DNA from: a virus
Reading direction: 5' to 3' (one strand)
DNA length: 38,123 bases
Virus record (IMG/VR): IMGVR_UViG_3300037507_002241
Coordinates: 1-38,123 of that record
The notes under the pieces were generated by a model. It was not told the origin of the DNA, searched no databases, and saw only the letters and a list, made by a program, of their open reading frames with translations. Shown here piece after piece: positions 23,344-30,468 of the stretch (positions within the stretch are counted from its first letter, which is position 1; each line of letters starts with the position of its first letter). Made by a program: the position numbers and the translations under genes.

Positions 23344-23849
23344 CACGAATGCTCCGGTTGTGCCTCGGCGGGTCTTGCCAGCGTCAGCGTGTTCCAAGGC
23401 CGTAGCGGCCCCTTGTAACGCCAATGCGGCCTACCCTCGTCAGTCTTCACCCACTCGTCCGTCTTGGCCTCGTAGCCCCACGCCCACCCCTTAACCTCAA
23501 AGCCCTGCATCGGGTCGCAGATGACCAGCACATATCGCCGCGCCGGACCGTCGTTGTCCCGCAGAATCAAGCTGCCGTTAAGGTGCGGTGTTGACCGGAC
23601 TTCGATGTCCTCGCCTACGTCTGCCTGCGCGTGGAACGTATTGATTGCCGGGAGGAAGGTGCGGGAGAACTTCCGCCCGACTACCAACTCGGCAAGGATG
23701 CCGCCAACGTCACGTGACATGACCTCAACGAAATCGCTTTGATAGGTCGTGGCGTTATTCATCCCGCCAACCCGAGCTTCCAGATAGCGAAGCTCGGCAA
23801 CCTTGACGGCCTCCATGATCGTGGCGAGGCGGAAGGGGCGAAGGCTCAT
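23340..23849 (-). CDS. Putative PD-(D/E)xK-like nuclease, conserved phage protein
   Basis: 169 aa from ATG 23849 (ATGA with the upstream stop). The C-terminal half has QADVGEDIEVRSTPHLNGSL, then ILRDNDGPARRYVLVICDPM and FEVKGWAWGYEAK. The order D/E-x-R, a strand, D-N-D, hydrophobic strand and GW-x-x-G resembles restriction-endonuclease-like phage proteins that read similarly (EVR-T-R ... LI-R-x-D-R-D ... FVLV ... GWI-G-x-x-A-K). The catalytic Lys is replaced or shifted (EVRS), so activity is uncertain. N-terminus: helix EAVKVAELRYLEARVGG. Confidence 0.55.
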   Translation of the reverse strand: MSLRPFRLATIMEAVKVAELRYLEARVGGMNNATTYQSDFVEVMSRDVGGILAELVVGRKFSRTFLPAINTFHAQADVGEDIEVRSTPHLNGSLILRDNDGPARRYVLVICDPMQGFEVKGWAWGYEAKTDEWVKTDEGRPHWRYKGPLRPWNTLTLARPAEAQPEHSW

Positions 23850-24088
23850 TTCGCGGCCTCCAGCCAAGGATCGTCAAGGACGGCTTTCTCCAGCCGCGCC
23901 AAGATACCCCGATCAAGACAAACTTGTTTCAGTCGAGTGTAAAACCACCGTGCCAGCTTCCGCGCCTCGTCCCGCTCGTGCTCCAGCTTGCGTGCGAAAA
24001 TCACGCTCACGGTAGGATATATCGCTCCCGCACCAAACTCGACTGACTTTGGTTTCGAATCCGTCTCCGGTGTGGGTCGGCCGCTCAT
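23846..24088 (-). CDS. ERDEAR coiled-coil protein (80 aa)
   Basis: MSGRPTPETDSKPKSVEFGA, then FARKLEHERDEARKLARWFY and a C-terminal DPWLEAAK. Shares PETD, FARKL and ERDEAR with the next gene upstream, so the two are paralogues. Start from the ATGA junction. Small helical proteins of this kind are common in phage early operons; function unknown. Confidence 0.65.
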   Translation of the reverse strand: MSGRPTPETDSKPKSVEFGAGAIYPTVSVIFARKLEHERDEARKLARWFYTRLKQVCLDRGILARLEKAVLDDPWLEAAK

Positions 24089-24456
24089 TTCGCGGCCTCC
24101 AAGGCTTTTTTCGCTGCTTGAACAAATCCATCCCACTTTTCCTTCACTCGCTGGCTGTTTGGGTTCAGAGAGATGAAGGGTGTTAACGCCTCCCGCGCCT
24201 CGTCGCGCTCTTGCTCTAATGAATCGCTTTTTCGGACAAAGTAATCCCTTGATTGAATTAAATTTTCACTCATTTCAATAATCGAATAATTATGAACTCC
24301 ATTTCCGATAGCCTCTCCGCTTTCGGATAGCGTCTTGCGAATGTTATCAAGTTCCTCTCGCGCCTCGTCGCGCTCGCGCTTCAGCTTGCGGGCAAAGTCT
24401 ACGCTAACTCTACCTGTCCCAAACTGGGCTTCGTCGGTTTCTGGTGTGTCGTTCAT
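24085..24456 (-). CDS. ERDEAR coiled-coil protein (123 aa)
   Basis: MNDTPETDEAQFGTGRVSVD, FARKLKRERDEAREELDNIR, and a second copy SLEQERDEAREALTPFISLN. Ends KKALEAAK, like its neighbour's LEAAK. Internal duplication of the ERDEAR heptad unit. ATGA-coupled on both sides. Confidence 0.65.
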   Translation of the reverse strand: MNDTPETDEAQFGTGRVSVDFARKLKRERDEAREELDNIRKTLSESGEAIGNGVHNYSIIEMSENLIQSRDYFVRKSDSLEQERDEAREALTPFISLNPNSQRVKEKWDGFVQAAKKALEAAK

Positions 24457-25280
24457 TTCGCCTCCTCCTTGCCATCGCGCACGGCGGCGAGTCCCGTTCC
24501 CTCACAATGAGGACAATGCGAAGTCGTGGAGCCTGCGTTATCGTTCGGATTAAGGTTTGGGTTGTATGTAATGCTGCCAGAGCCTTCGCAAACCTCGCAT
24601 GGCGCACCGCGCACGGCGGCGAGGGCTTCTTGCAGACTTTCGTTCGCTTCTTCGTGGTGGTAATGGGGCATGTCGCTACGGTGGATGTCCACATATCCAC
24701 CCTCCACGGTATCGTGATGACCTCTGTGGTAGCCTGAGTTGTAAACGTGGACAGATGCCGCCCGCAGCCGCGCAACCTCGGCCTCCAACTGCTCATTCTC
24801 TTTGGTGAGGATGTTGTATTTCTCCCGCTGACGGTCGAGCCACTCATCCTTTGTTTCGTCGTTCGCTCCCCACGGCGTTTCGGCAACCAGCCGCGTCACT
24901 TCGGCCCGCGCCTCGTCGCGCTCTTGAATCAGATCCCGCAACGCCGCAACCCCCTTGGCAAACTGTTCTTCGGATTCGGTGTCACTAACTCCCAGCAACT
25001 CCTCAAGTTCTCGGCGCATTCCCCATTTTTGTTCGGCCTGCATTTTCCAGCGCTCGCGCTCTTGTATGGCTTCGTCGCGCTCGCGTTCGGCTGAAACCCA
25101 ACTGTCAAGTAACTCGCGAATGCGGTCGGGGATGCTCTCGGGGGTATGCGAGGGAATGTGCCCGCACGGCAATATGGACAACGCGGCGGCTATTATTTCC
25201 CGCGCCTCGTCGCGCTCTGCCACGGCTTTCGCAAGAGCGTGGTGCAGTTGCTCGTTTGTAAAGCAATCGGAATAGGTCAT
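24453..25280 (-). CDS. Long coiled-coil protein with zinc-binding C-terminus
   Basis: 275 aa. Repeated heptads with ERDEAR/ERDEAI/ERDEARAE (residues ~20, 65, 120) and a leucine-rich segment ENEQLEAEVARLRAAS. A His-rich patch HRGHHDTVEGGYVDIHRSDM/PHYHHEE precedes a DnaJ-like zinc ribbon: CEVCEGSGSITY and SHCPHCEGTGLA (C-x-x-C-x-G-x-G twice). The last ~45 residues thus look like a single DnaJ cysteine-rich unit. It may be a scaffold for a replication complex. Same paralogue group as the two following genes. Confidence 0.7.
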   Translation of the reverse strand: MTYSDCFTNEQLHHALAKAVAERDEAREIIAAALSILPCGHIPSHTPESIPDRIRELLDSWVSAERERDEAIQERERWKMQAEQKWGMRRELEELLGVSDTESEEQFAKGVAALRDLIQERDEARAEVTRLVAETPWGANDETKDEWLDRQREKYNILTKENEQLEAEVARLRAASVHVYNSGYHRGHHDTVEGGYVDIHRSDMPHYHHEEANESLQEALAAVRGAPCEVCEGSGSITYNPNLNPNDNAGSTTSHCPHCEGTGLAAVRDGKEEAK

Positions 25281-26185
25281 TTCGCGTCCTCCACCCCAGC
25301 CATGCGTTGCCGCATCTCGCTTATGCTCGCCTTCAACGCCTTAACCTTCGCCAGATGCTCCGGTCGGAGGACGCGATCGAAGCTATCATCGACTTGCACC
25401 TTGTTCGAGGGATTGCTTTGAATGCGCTCCACCTCTTTCTGTGCGGCCTCGATTCGTTGCTGCAATGACCAAACCCCCTCGGGCTTGCTGTGACCGTTAA
25501 TCTTCCCCGTGCCGCTGCCCCTGCGGGAACGGATTTGCGAGGCTCGGGCCATCATGTTTGCCTGCCACTTGGCGATCGGGTTGCCCCGGTAGTCCGTCCA
25601 CTGGCCGTAAGGGGTGATCGGGCGGGATTCGTTGTCGTGCCATATCTCCGTCGCGACTTCGGCCTCGACTCCGATCTTTTTTGCTTCCTCAAGAAATTCT
25701 GAAAGGGCGGGGGTCTGTTCGACTTTTTGCATCGTCCCCCCTTCCATTCCTTTCCATTCCTTTCCATTCCCTTCCTTTCCGTTGGGTTCCAGCTTGGGTT
25801 CTGCTTGGGTTGTGCTTGGGTTGTGCTTGGCTCCGTTCTTCCGACTTGCTTGGGTTTTTGCTTCGGTCTTGGCACTTCCCCCTCTTTTGCCAGCCTCCCG
25901 CTTGCCCCGGACTTCGGCCTCCTTGTCGGACGGGTAGAACGTCACGACGAGAGCTTCGCCGTCCCATTTCCACAAGTCGCAGTCCTCGCGGACCTCGGCC
26001 AGCGTTACCCCGGCCGTCTGTTGCCATTGGCGGTCCTTCCACCCCGCGCATCCGTCGATCACGCCCCCGTTCTCCTGCTCGCAGCAATAGCACATGAGGT
26101 TGAGCCACGTGCCGCGCTGCGTTGGTTCGCTGCCGATGTATTCGGGGGCGCGCAGGGTGGAGGTTTTAAGGTTGAGGTAGATCAT
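25277..26185 (-). CDS. Replisome organiser / replication initiation-like protein
   Basis: 302 aa from ATG 26185 (ATGA with the HTH gene). The N-terminal ~115 residues (MIYLNLKTSTLRAPEYIGSE, GTWLNLMCYCCEQENGGVID, W-KDRQWQQTAGVT, LWKWDGEALVVTFYPSDKE) form the winged-helix start typical of phage replisome organisers. A low-complexity linker GKREAGKRGGSAKTEAK to KEGNGKEWKGMEG follows, encoded by a TTCCATTCC-type repeat (~25742-25790). The C-terminal part (EFLEEAKKIGVEAEVATEIW, W-TDYRGNPIAKWQANM) resembles the helicase-loader side. It likely recruits host helicase to the phage origin. Confidence 0.7.
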   Translation of the reverse strand: MIYLNLKTSTLRAPEYIGSEPTQRGTWLNLMCYCCEQENGGVIDGCAGWKDRQWQQTAGVTLAEVREDCDLWKWDGEALVVTFYPSDKEAEVRGKREAGKRGGSAKTEAKTQASRKNGAKHNPSTTQAEPKLEPNGKEGNGKEWKGMEGGTMQKVEQTPALSEFLEEAKKIGVEAEVATEIWHDNESRPITPYGQWTDYRGNPIAKWQANMMARASQIRSRRGSGTGKINGHSKPEGVWSLQQRIEAAQKEVERIQSNPSNKVQVDDSFDRVLRPEHLAKVKALKASISEMRQRMAGVEDAK

Positions 26186-26511
26186 AGCGAATACTCCGCG
26201 ATCCGCTTGCCGCTGGCCGTCTCGACCGTGCGCTCGTTGATCTGCCAGTTGTCCTGCCGCAGTTCGTGGATGCGGGCGGCAAGCCGGAAGCAACCGAATA
26301 GCTCGAGTGCGTCCAATGCCGTGATCTGATGTCCCGCACGTAAATATGCGAGGATGCGACCCGCTTGAGTTGGGCGGTGGTGAGTTTCGGGCTGCGTCTT
26401 GATAAGCGGACTCACGCCATCGTGCTCCACGGTGACGCGGAACTTGGTGCCGTTGGGCGATTTCATCGCGCAGCTTTCGCCGTAGCTCCAGAGTTCGGGC
26501 TGCCAAGTCAT
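26182..26511 (-). CDS. Helix-turn-helix protein (HTH_39 type)
   Basis: 109 aa. The C-terminal half, QAGRILAYLRAGHQITALDA, LELFGCFRLAARIHELRQDN, WQINERTVE-ASGKRIAEYSL, matches the HTH_39 family (winged helix with R-I-L-x-Y-L-x-x-G-x-x-I-T ... AR-I-x-E-L-R). Often precedes replication genes in phages. ATGA-coupled upstream and downstream. Confidence 0.75.
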   Translation of the reverse strand: MTWQPELWSYGESCAMKSPNGTKFRVTVEHDGVSPLIKTQPETHHRPTQAGRILAYLRAGHQITALDALELFGCFRLAARIHELRQDNWQINERTVETASGKRIAEYSL

Positions 26512-26807
26512 TTTGCACCTCCGATCACCGTCTTGTGCAGTTCGTGAAACTCGCGCTCGACCGATTGCCGCATCTTGCGGAGCATAAAGCAGTCCTCGGT
26601 GACCCTTTGCAGGTCTTCTCTTAAGGAGGTGATTGTGCGAAGGTTGTGCGCGTTTTCAGTGCGCCAAGACTCCCACATTTCCTTGTAGTTATTGCGCTGC
26701 TGCTCCAGATCCCAAGCAACTTCGATGGGAACCATGTATTCGTAGTTGAAGGCCATGCGGACGGATTGTTCCGTCACGCTGCCCTCCGGGGCATGAAAGC
26801 GGCTCAT
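26508..26807 (-). CDS. Hypothetical coiled-coil protein (99 aa)
   Basis: MSRFHAPEGSVTEQSVRMAF, NYEYMVPIEVAWDLEQQRNN, then a long helix LRTITSLREDLQRVTEDCFM ending EFHELHKTVIGGAK. ATG 26807 chosen for the ATGA overlap with the preceding stop. Unknown function. Confidence 0.6.
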   Translation of the reverse strand: MSRFHAPEGSVTEQSVRMAFNYEYMVPIEVAWDLEQQRNNYKEMWESWRTENAHNLRTITSLREDLQRVTEDCFMLRKMRQSVEREFHELHKTVIGGAK

Positions 26808-26983
26808 TCCGCCCTCCTTTCCCGAAGGTGCAGCTTTGCCGTTGCGTCTTTGAGTTCGCGTCCGGTGGACTCCAACTCCCACGCCAACCGCTCGCAATGT
26901 TCGCGCAGCCATTCCATGCTTTGCATGATGCTCGCGTCATCATCGAGCAGGCCGTCACAAGCGGCTCGTTCGCGGAGGTTCAT
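26804..26983 (-). CDS. Hypothetical helical protein (59 aa)
   Basis: MNLRERAACDGLLDDDASIM, QSMEWLREHCERLAWELEST, GRELKDATAKLHLRERRAE. One amphipathic helix. The ATG is coupled (ATGA) to the zinc-ribbon gene. Unknown. Confidence 0.55.
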   Translation of the reverse strand: MNLRERAACDGLLDDDASIMQSMEWLREHCERLAWELESTGRELKDATAKLHLRERRAE

Positions 26984-27390
26984 TGTGCGACCTCCTGCGG
27001 GGCGTCCGCATCGTTTGGATACTCGCAGACAAAGCCCGCGCGCATTTCCTGCGTCATCGAGGGCAGCCACGCCTCACGCTCCTCGTGCCAGCTTTGAATT
27101 AAGCAAGAGACGTTGCGGTTGGTTATCTGGTCCGCAAAGGACGGCCAGCGGCGGTGATTCCGCCACGGCCTGCGCTGCGGCAACCATGTCCCGCCCTCAC
27201 CGTGGCACTGCTCGCAGAGGTTGGTCGGGCGATAGCCCTGCCAAGCCATAAGCGGCGTGTCGCCGTGAAGGTGCGCGCGGTCGGTCGGTTCGTTGTCCCT
27301 CCCGTTGCCCCCGGCCCCCGCGCAAGAGTCGCACGGGAGCCACGTGTCGCCCGCCTCCGGGCGTCGATCTATGTATTGTATCCAGCCCAT
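26980..27390 (-). CDS. Zinc-ribbon-containing hypothetical protein
   Basis: 136 aa. Two Cys pairs: LPCDSCAGAGGNGRDNEP and NLCEQCHGEGGTWLPQR, each C-x-x-C-x-G-x-G as in DnaJ zinc units. A Trp-rich helical C-terminus follows (LIQSWHEEREAWLPSMTQ). Likely binds zinc; the role is unknown. Starts 4 nt after the SSB-like stop. Confidence 0.6.
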   Translation of the reverse strand: MGWIQYIDRRPEAGDTWLPCDSCAGAGGNGRDNEPTDRAHLHGDTPLMAWQGYRPTNLCEQCHGEGGTWLPQRRPWRNHRRWPSFADQITNRNVSCLIQSWHEEREAWLPSMTQEMRAGFVCEYPNDADAPQEVAQ

Positions 27391-27393
27391 AGG

Positions 27394-27663
27394 TCAGAAC
27401 GGGTCGTTGCCCGAGTCCTCCGGTTGGTTGTTGCGGTTGCTGCCTGCGCTCGCCCCGATATAACGCCAGTTGCCGACGATGGGGCCGCGCACTCCGTTCT
27501 CGCGCGCTTCCTTGCTCACGCTCTGCACGACGAATCCGTCATCGCCGTATTGACCCTTGCCATCCTTGTTTTCAAACAGGACAACGGCAACGATCTTGCC
27601 GTTTTTGCCTGCGATGATGTGTTCCTTCTCCAGTTTTTCAGTTTTGATGCTGAGACTAATCAT
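27394..27663 (-). CDS. SSB-like protein with acidic tail
   Basis: 89 aa from ATG 27663. A short beta-rich body (MISLSIKTEKLEKEHIIAGK, NGKIVAVVLFENKDGKGQYG, FVVQSVSKEARENGV) and a linker ending NQPEDSGNDPF. The C-terminal D-x-D/N-D-P-F tip resembles the SSB tail (DDDIPF) that binds partner proteins. It follows the ERF annealing gene, where phages often place SSB. It is shorter than a typical OB-fold SSB (~110-170 aa), so SSB-like is tentative. The leader CAACCAAAGGAACACAGAAC contains the GAACACAGAAC word. Confidence 0.5.
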   Translation of the reverse strand: MISLSIKTEKLEKEHIIAGKNGKIVAVVLFENKDGKGQYGDDGFVVQSVSKEARENGVRGPIVGNWRYIGASAGSNRNNQPEDSGNDPF

Positions 27664-27692
27664 GGTGTTCTGTGTTCCTTTGGTTGTTGTGG

Positions 27693-28262
27693 TTAATCCC
27701 AAGGAAGGTTCTCTTCCTCGGCTTCTGACCCGACCGCCGCTGCAACCGGAGCCTTGCCGTTGCTCTTAGGTTTGGTGCTGCGGTTGATCGGTTCGGAAAT
27801 CTCATCGGTTAAGCGGGGCGCGGTGCGCGCGGGCGCTTTGTAAGTCGCGGGCTTCGATGCCGCATTGCCGTCATCATCCTCGGGCGCGATGCCGCAGAGG
27901 GTCAGAATGCCGTAGCGCCGCGCGTAGGTAAGCGCCGAGCCGTAGCCTTGCGCGTCCTGCTTGCTGGCCGGAACGTGAAGGATGCCGCCGCTGATCGTTT
28001 CCCCGCTTGCGTGAAGCAGGATTGTTTCAACCGAGACGCCGCTTTCGCACGGCACGTTGCGCTGCATGAGCGCGATGCCGTTGGCGTGGAGCGCGCCCAC
28101 GACCGCCTCAATGCAAGCGTCCAGTCCTGCGTATTTGCTGCGGAAGTGTGGGTTGTCGCTGGTTTTAAGCGCGGGGCCGAAAGCGGCCTGCGCCTTGACA
28201 AATGCCGCCGCAATAGTTTTGCCTATGGGCTGCACTTCGTTGGATGCGTGTTCTGTGTTCAT
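27693..28262 (-). CDS. ERF-family single-strand annealing recombinase
   Basis: 189 aa. AAAFVKAQAAFGPALKTSDN, PHFRSKYAGLDACIEAVVGA and then ASKQDAQGYGSALTYARRYG, ILTLCGIAPEDDDGN: the ERF signature (N-P-x-F-x-S-x-Y-A ... Q-x-x-G-S-x-x-T-Y-x-R-R-Y). Anneals complementary ssDNA in phage recombination and replication. The C-terminal linker ends in EEENLPWD, another acidic tip that could dock on SSB-binding partners. The start codon ATG-AAC-ACA-GAA lies in a repeated ATGAACACAGAA block with 28322-28309 upstream. Confidence 0.9.
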   Translation of the reverse strand: MNTEHASNEVQPIGKTIAAAFVKAQAAFGPALKTSDNPHFRSKYAGLDACIEAVVGALHANGIALMQRNVPCESGVSVETILLHASGETISGGILHVPASKQDAQGYGSALTYARRYGILTLCGIAPEDDDGNAASKPATYKAPARTAPRLTDEISEPINRSTKPKSNGKAPVAAAVGSEAEEENLPWD

Positions 28263-28319
28263 GCGTTTGTGCTAATCGCGCCGGGGGGTTGCCGCCTCCC
28301 GGCGTCTTTGTTTCTGTGT

Positions 28320-28799
28320 TCATGCGGGCGGGCGACCGAGGGTTGTCCGTCCGAAAAGTTGATCGTGCCCATAGACCGCGACCGCCAGAGCGGCCCATGT
28401 GTGCGAACGAATGCCGTAAGTCGGCCCCGGTTGCCGCTTGGTTCCCTGCGGGCCGATGCGGTCGATGAGGGCCACGCGCACGTTGCCGTCCTTGGCGCGC
28501 GGCGAATTGCAAAGGTGCAGCTTTACGTCCCTGCGATAGACGCGATGAAAGAAGGCGTGATCGACTACCCGCTGCCAATACCTCCCGATCCAAATGCAGG
28601 TTCCGAAAACCGATGCCCCGACCGCCATGCCGTAGGAGGCAATGTCCTCGCACCAGATATTTGCCCCGTGTGTTTGAGCTTGCGTGAGAAGGGCGAGCAT
28701 TTCCTCGTTGCCGACAATCCCGCTCAATCCGGGGCGGGTTCCATCGAACCAAACGAATGCCGTTTGCTCGGGGCCGGGATCGATGCCAAGCACGTTCAC
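28320..28799 (-). CDS. RuvC-like Holliday junction resolvase
   Basis: 159 aa from GTG 28799 (GTGA overlap). RNase-H fold: LGIDPGPEQTAFVWFDG (first acidic residue, ~6), NIWCEDIASYGMAVGASV (second, E~52/D~53), then a helical middle and SHTWAALAVAVYGHDQL (C-terminal acidic region). It would cut recombination intermediates formed by the ERF protein, clearing branches before packaging. Operon context next to ERF supports this. Confidence 0.8.
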   Translation of the reverse strand: MNVLGIDPGPEQTAFVWFDGTRPGLSGIVGNEEMLALLTQAQTHGANIWCEDIASYGMAVGASVFGTCIWIGRYWQRVVDHAFFHRVYRRDVKLHLCNSPRAKDGNVRVALIDRIGPQGTKRQPGPTYGIRSHTWAALAVAVYGHDQLFGRTTLGRPPA

Positions 28800-28981
28800 T
28801 GCTTACGTCTCCGTTGTGGCTTTGCCAGTTTGGTTGCCGCCGCTTTGTAAAAATCCCTCTCCGCTTCGACCTCGGCCAAGCGATGCAACAGCATGACAAT
28901 GCTTTCCGCCATGCTGTCCTCGGCGGTAGGGGCGGGGCCAAACGTCACGCTCCCCAAAGCGATATGCTCGGCCCCGCTCAT
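28796..28981 (-). CDS. Hypothetical helical protein (61 aa)
   Basis: MSGAEHIALGSVTFGPAPTA, EDSMAESIVMLLHRLAEVEA, ERDFYKAAATKLAKPQRRRK. ATG 28981 overlaps the preceding stop (ATGA); its stop overlaps the RuvC GTG. An AEVEAERDFYK heptad is reminiscent of the ERDEAR family. Unknown. Confidence 0.55.
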   Translation of the reverse strand: MSGAEHIALGSVTFGPAPTAEDSMAESIVMLLHRLAEVEAERDFYKAAATKLAKPQRRRKQ

Positions 28982-29151
28982 ACTTCGTAGCCCTCGGGGT
29001 TGCGGTATTTGCGCGCGATAGCGAGCGCCTCGTCGAGCGCCAGCGTGAGTCGGCTGTTTTGCTCGCGCAGGGCTTGGTTCTGCTCTTCGACGATGGCAAC
29101 CTTGCGCCGAAGATCGACCATGTAGTCCTCTATTTCCATTTCGTGACTCAC
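28978..29151 (-). CDS. Coiled-coil protein (57 aa)
   Basis: GTG 29151 overlaps the preceding stop as GTGA. MSHEMEIEDYMVDLRRKVAI, VEEQNQALREQNSRLTLALD, EALAIARKYRNPEGYEV. Leucine-zipper-like helix. Unknown function. Confidence 0.55.
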   Translation of the reverse strand: MSHEMEIEDYMVDLRRKVAIVEEQNQALREQNSRLTLALDEALAIARKYRNPEGYEV

Positions 29152-29432
29152 GCGAACCTCCTCGCGTCGAGTTGCCGCGCGCTTGGCAGCATTGCCTCGG
29201 CCCATGCGCGGGCCGACGATCCGAAAACGGCAGCCGCAAGGACAACGCAGTTGGCGTAAAGGTAGCCCCCTTTGCGGCTGCGGGTCGGCGGCGGGACAAA
29301 CTCCATAAGCTCTCGGTCTGCCCGAGTTGCGCGAGAGACGCCGTGCTTGCGTCCCTTGGCGTGATTGTTCTTTGCGTTCTTCCCCCAGCCTTTAGCGCGG
29401 GGTTTGCTGAACATGGAGGAGGGCTTTTTCAT
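29148..29432 (-). CDS. Small basic protein with hydrophobic segment (94 aa)
   Basis: Basic N-terminus MKKPSSMFSKPRAKGWGKNA/KNNHAKGRKHGV, then SRKGGYLYANCVVLAAAVFG and a helical C-terminus. ATGA overlap with the small membrane protein gene. Unknown. Confidence 0.55.
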   Translation of the reverse strand: MKKPSSMFSKPRAKGWGKNAKNNHAKGRKHGVSRATRADRELMEFVPPPTRSRKGGYLYANCVVLAAAVFGSSARAWAEAMLPSARQLDARRFA

Positions 29433-29527
29433 CGTGCGAAAAATTCAACGAGGACAACAATGCCAACTGCGATTGCGGTGAGGACGAGCATTGCGCCGAT
29501 GGCGGTTTCCGGTGGCTCGGGAGTCAT
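29429..29527 (-). CDS. Small membrane protein (32 aa)
   Basis: MTPEPPETAIGAMLVLTAIA continues VGIVVLVEFFAR: one transmembrane helix of ~20 residues. Start and stop are both ATGA-coupled to neighbours, which makes it credible despite its size. Confidence 0.5.
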   Translation of the reverse strand: MTPEPPETAIGAMLVLTAIAVGIVVLVEFFAR

Positions 29528-29688
29528 TGTGAAAGCCTCCTGCGAAGGTTGCCTAAACATTTGACCACCCGCTCGCGCAGCGTTGGCGCGTGGCCTTGTG
29601 CGAGCCGCTCGCAGACGGCAAGCAATGCCCCGGTCGGCAAGCAAGGTTGTTGACCCGTGCGGTCAATGGTTGCAGGGCGGATGCTCAT
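29524..29688 (-). CDS. Hypothetical 54-aa protein
   Basis: ATG 29688, ATGA overlap with the membrane protein upstream. MSIRPATIDRTGQQPCLPTG, ALLAVCERLAQGHAPTLRER, VVKCLGNLRRRLSQ. Basic, helical. Unknown. Confidence 0.5.
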   Translation of the reverse strand: MSIRPATIDRTGQQPCLPTGALLAVCERLAQGHAPTLRERVVKCLGNLRRRLSQ

Positions 29689-29888
29689 TTGCCCGTCCTC
29701 CGGGTGCGGGGCTTGCGCCTGTTTTCGCTTGCCAGCACAGCGTTGACGCGAAGGTTGGCAAGGTTGCGCTCGGCAGTGCGCGCGCAAACGATGCCGTTTT
29801 TTCTGCCGTATTCGTGCCCGGAAAGAAACGCAAGGCCGACGAGCGAGGCGATCAATCCGGTTCCGATGATGACTGATAGTGGGTCCAT
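29685..29888 (-). CDS. Single-pass membrane protein (67 aa)
   Basis: MDPLSVIIGTGLIASLVGLA then FLSGHEYGRKNGIVCARTAE, a positively charged C-terminal tail. One N-terminal transmembrane helix. A/C-rich leader GAACAACCAAAACAAC before ATG. Function unknown; could be a superinfection or host-takeover factor. Confidence 0.55.
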   Translation of the reverse strand: MDPLSVIIGTGLIASLVGLAFLSGHEYGRKNGIVCARTAERNLANLRVNAVLASENRRKPRTRRTGK

Positions 29889-29902
29889 GTTGTTTTGGTT
29901 GT

Positions 29903-30094
29903 TCAGTTCCCTTCGTTGTTTGGGCCGTCGTGCGCGAAGGAATCGCATGACGAAAGTTCCGCTTTGATGATTGCGCGTAGCTCGCCGCTGACGCTGCGAT
30001 TGTTGGCGCGGGCACGTGCGCGCAGTGCCTCAATCGCTTGCTGCGAGAGACCGCTGATGCCCAAAAATGGGCGCTTGTTTTTCGGGTTTGGCAT
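29903..30094 (-). CDS. Ribbon-helix-helix (FitA/Arc-like) regulator, first early gene
   Basis: 63 aa: MPNPKNKRPFLGISGLSQQA, IEALRARARANNRSVSGELR, AIIKAELSSC. The strand-helix-helix pattern (L-x-I-x-G-L ... A-I-E-A-L-R-A-R-A ... S-x-S-x-E-L-R) is that of RHH antitoxin-like repressors. It heads the minus-strand early operon and faces the plus-strand RHH gene, so it probably binds the palindromes between them. Confidence 0.78.
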   Translation of the reverse strand: MPNPKNKRPFLGISGLSQQAIEALRARARANNRSVSGELRAIIKAELSSCDSFAHDGPNNEGN

Positions 30095-30201
30095 GGTGGG
30101 TTGCCTAATGTCTTACTCAAGGTTTAACCCAAGGTATAACCCGCGTAAAGCATTTTTTTCATTTATTTTTACTTTCTTCAAAAATGAGGTTAATTAACCC
30201 C
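30095..30201. promoter_or_regulatory. Divergent control region with GGTT-AACC palindromes
   Basis: Between the two RHH genes. Palindromic boxes: GGTTTAACCC (30121-30130), GGTATAACCC (30133-30142) and the perfect GGTTAATTAACC (30188-30199), the last 2 nt before the plus-strand ATG. Promoter-like words include TTTACG-17-TAAACC on the minus strand. RHH proteins bind such short inverted repeats, so these are the likely operators of an early/integration switch. Confidence 0.6.
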
Positions 30202-30420
30202 ATGAGAACAAAATCAAGTCACCTCGCCTTCCGGGCCACGCCCCAGCTAAAGGCCGATGTTGAAGCGGCGGCGAAGGCGCAGGGATTAAAGGCGGGCGAG
30301 TGGATGCACGCCGTAATCGAAAAGGCCGTCAACGGCGGGGTGCTGGTGCGTCAGCACGTTACCTACGAGGTCATTGAGCCAAAACCCCTGTTGAGGGTGG
30401 CCGAGAAGCGGAAAGCGTAG
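30202..30420 (+). CDS. Ribbon-helix-helix-like protein, plus strand
   Basis: 72 aa from ATG 30202: MRTKSSHLAFRATPQLKADV, EAAAKAQGLKAGEWMHAVIE, KAVNGGVLVRQHVTYEVIEP. A strand (HLAFRAT), then two helices (QLKADVEAAAKAQG, EWMHAVIEKAV): RHH architecture. Located between the operators and the integrase, so it may regulate integrase or act as excision/lysogeny control. Confidence 0.7.
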   Translation: MRTKSSHLAFRATPQLKADVEAAAKAQGLKAGEWMHAVIEKAVNGGVLVRQHVTYEVIEPKPLLRVAEKRKA

Positions 30421-30468
30421 CATGGCAATCAAGACCCACGAACCGCAAGATCATTCCCTTTTTTAGCC

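Noticed and set aside
25742-25790. TTCCATTCC tandem repeat
   Set aside because: Encodes a low-complexity Gly/Lys/Glu linker of the replisome organiser; an expandable linker, not a CRISPR or regulatory array.
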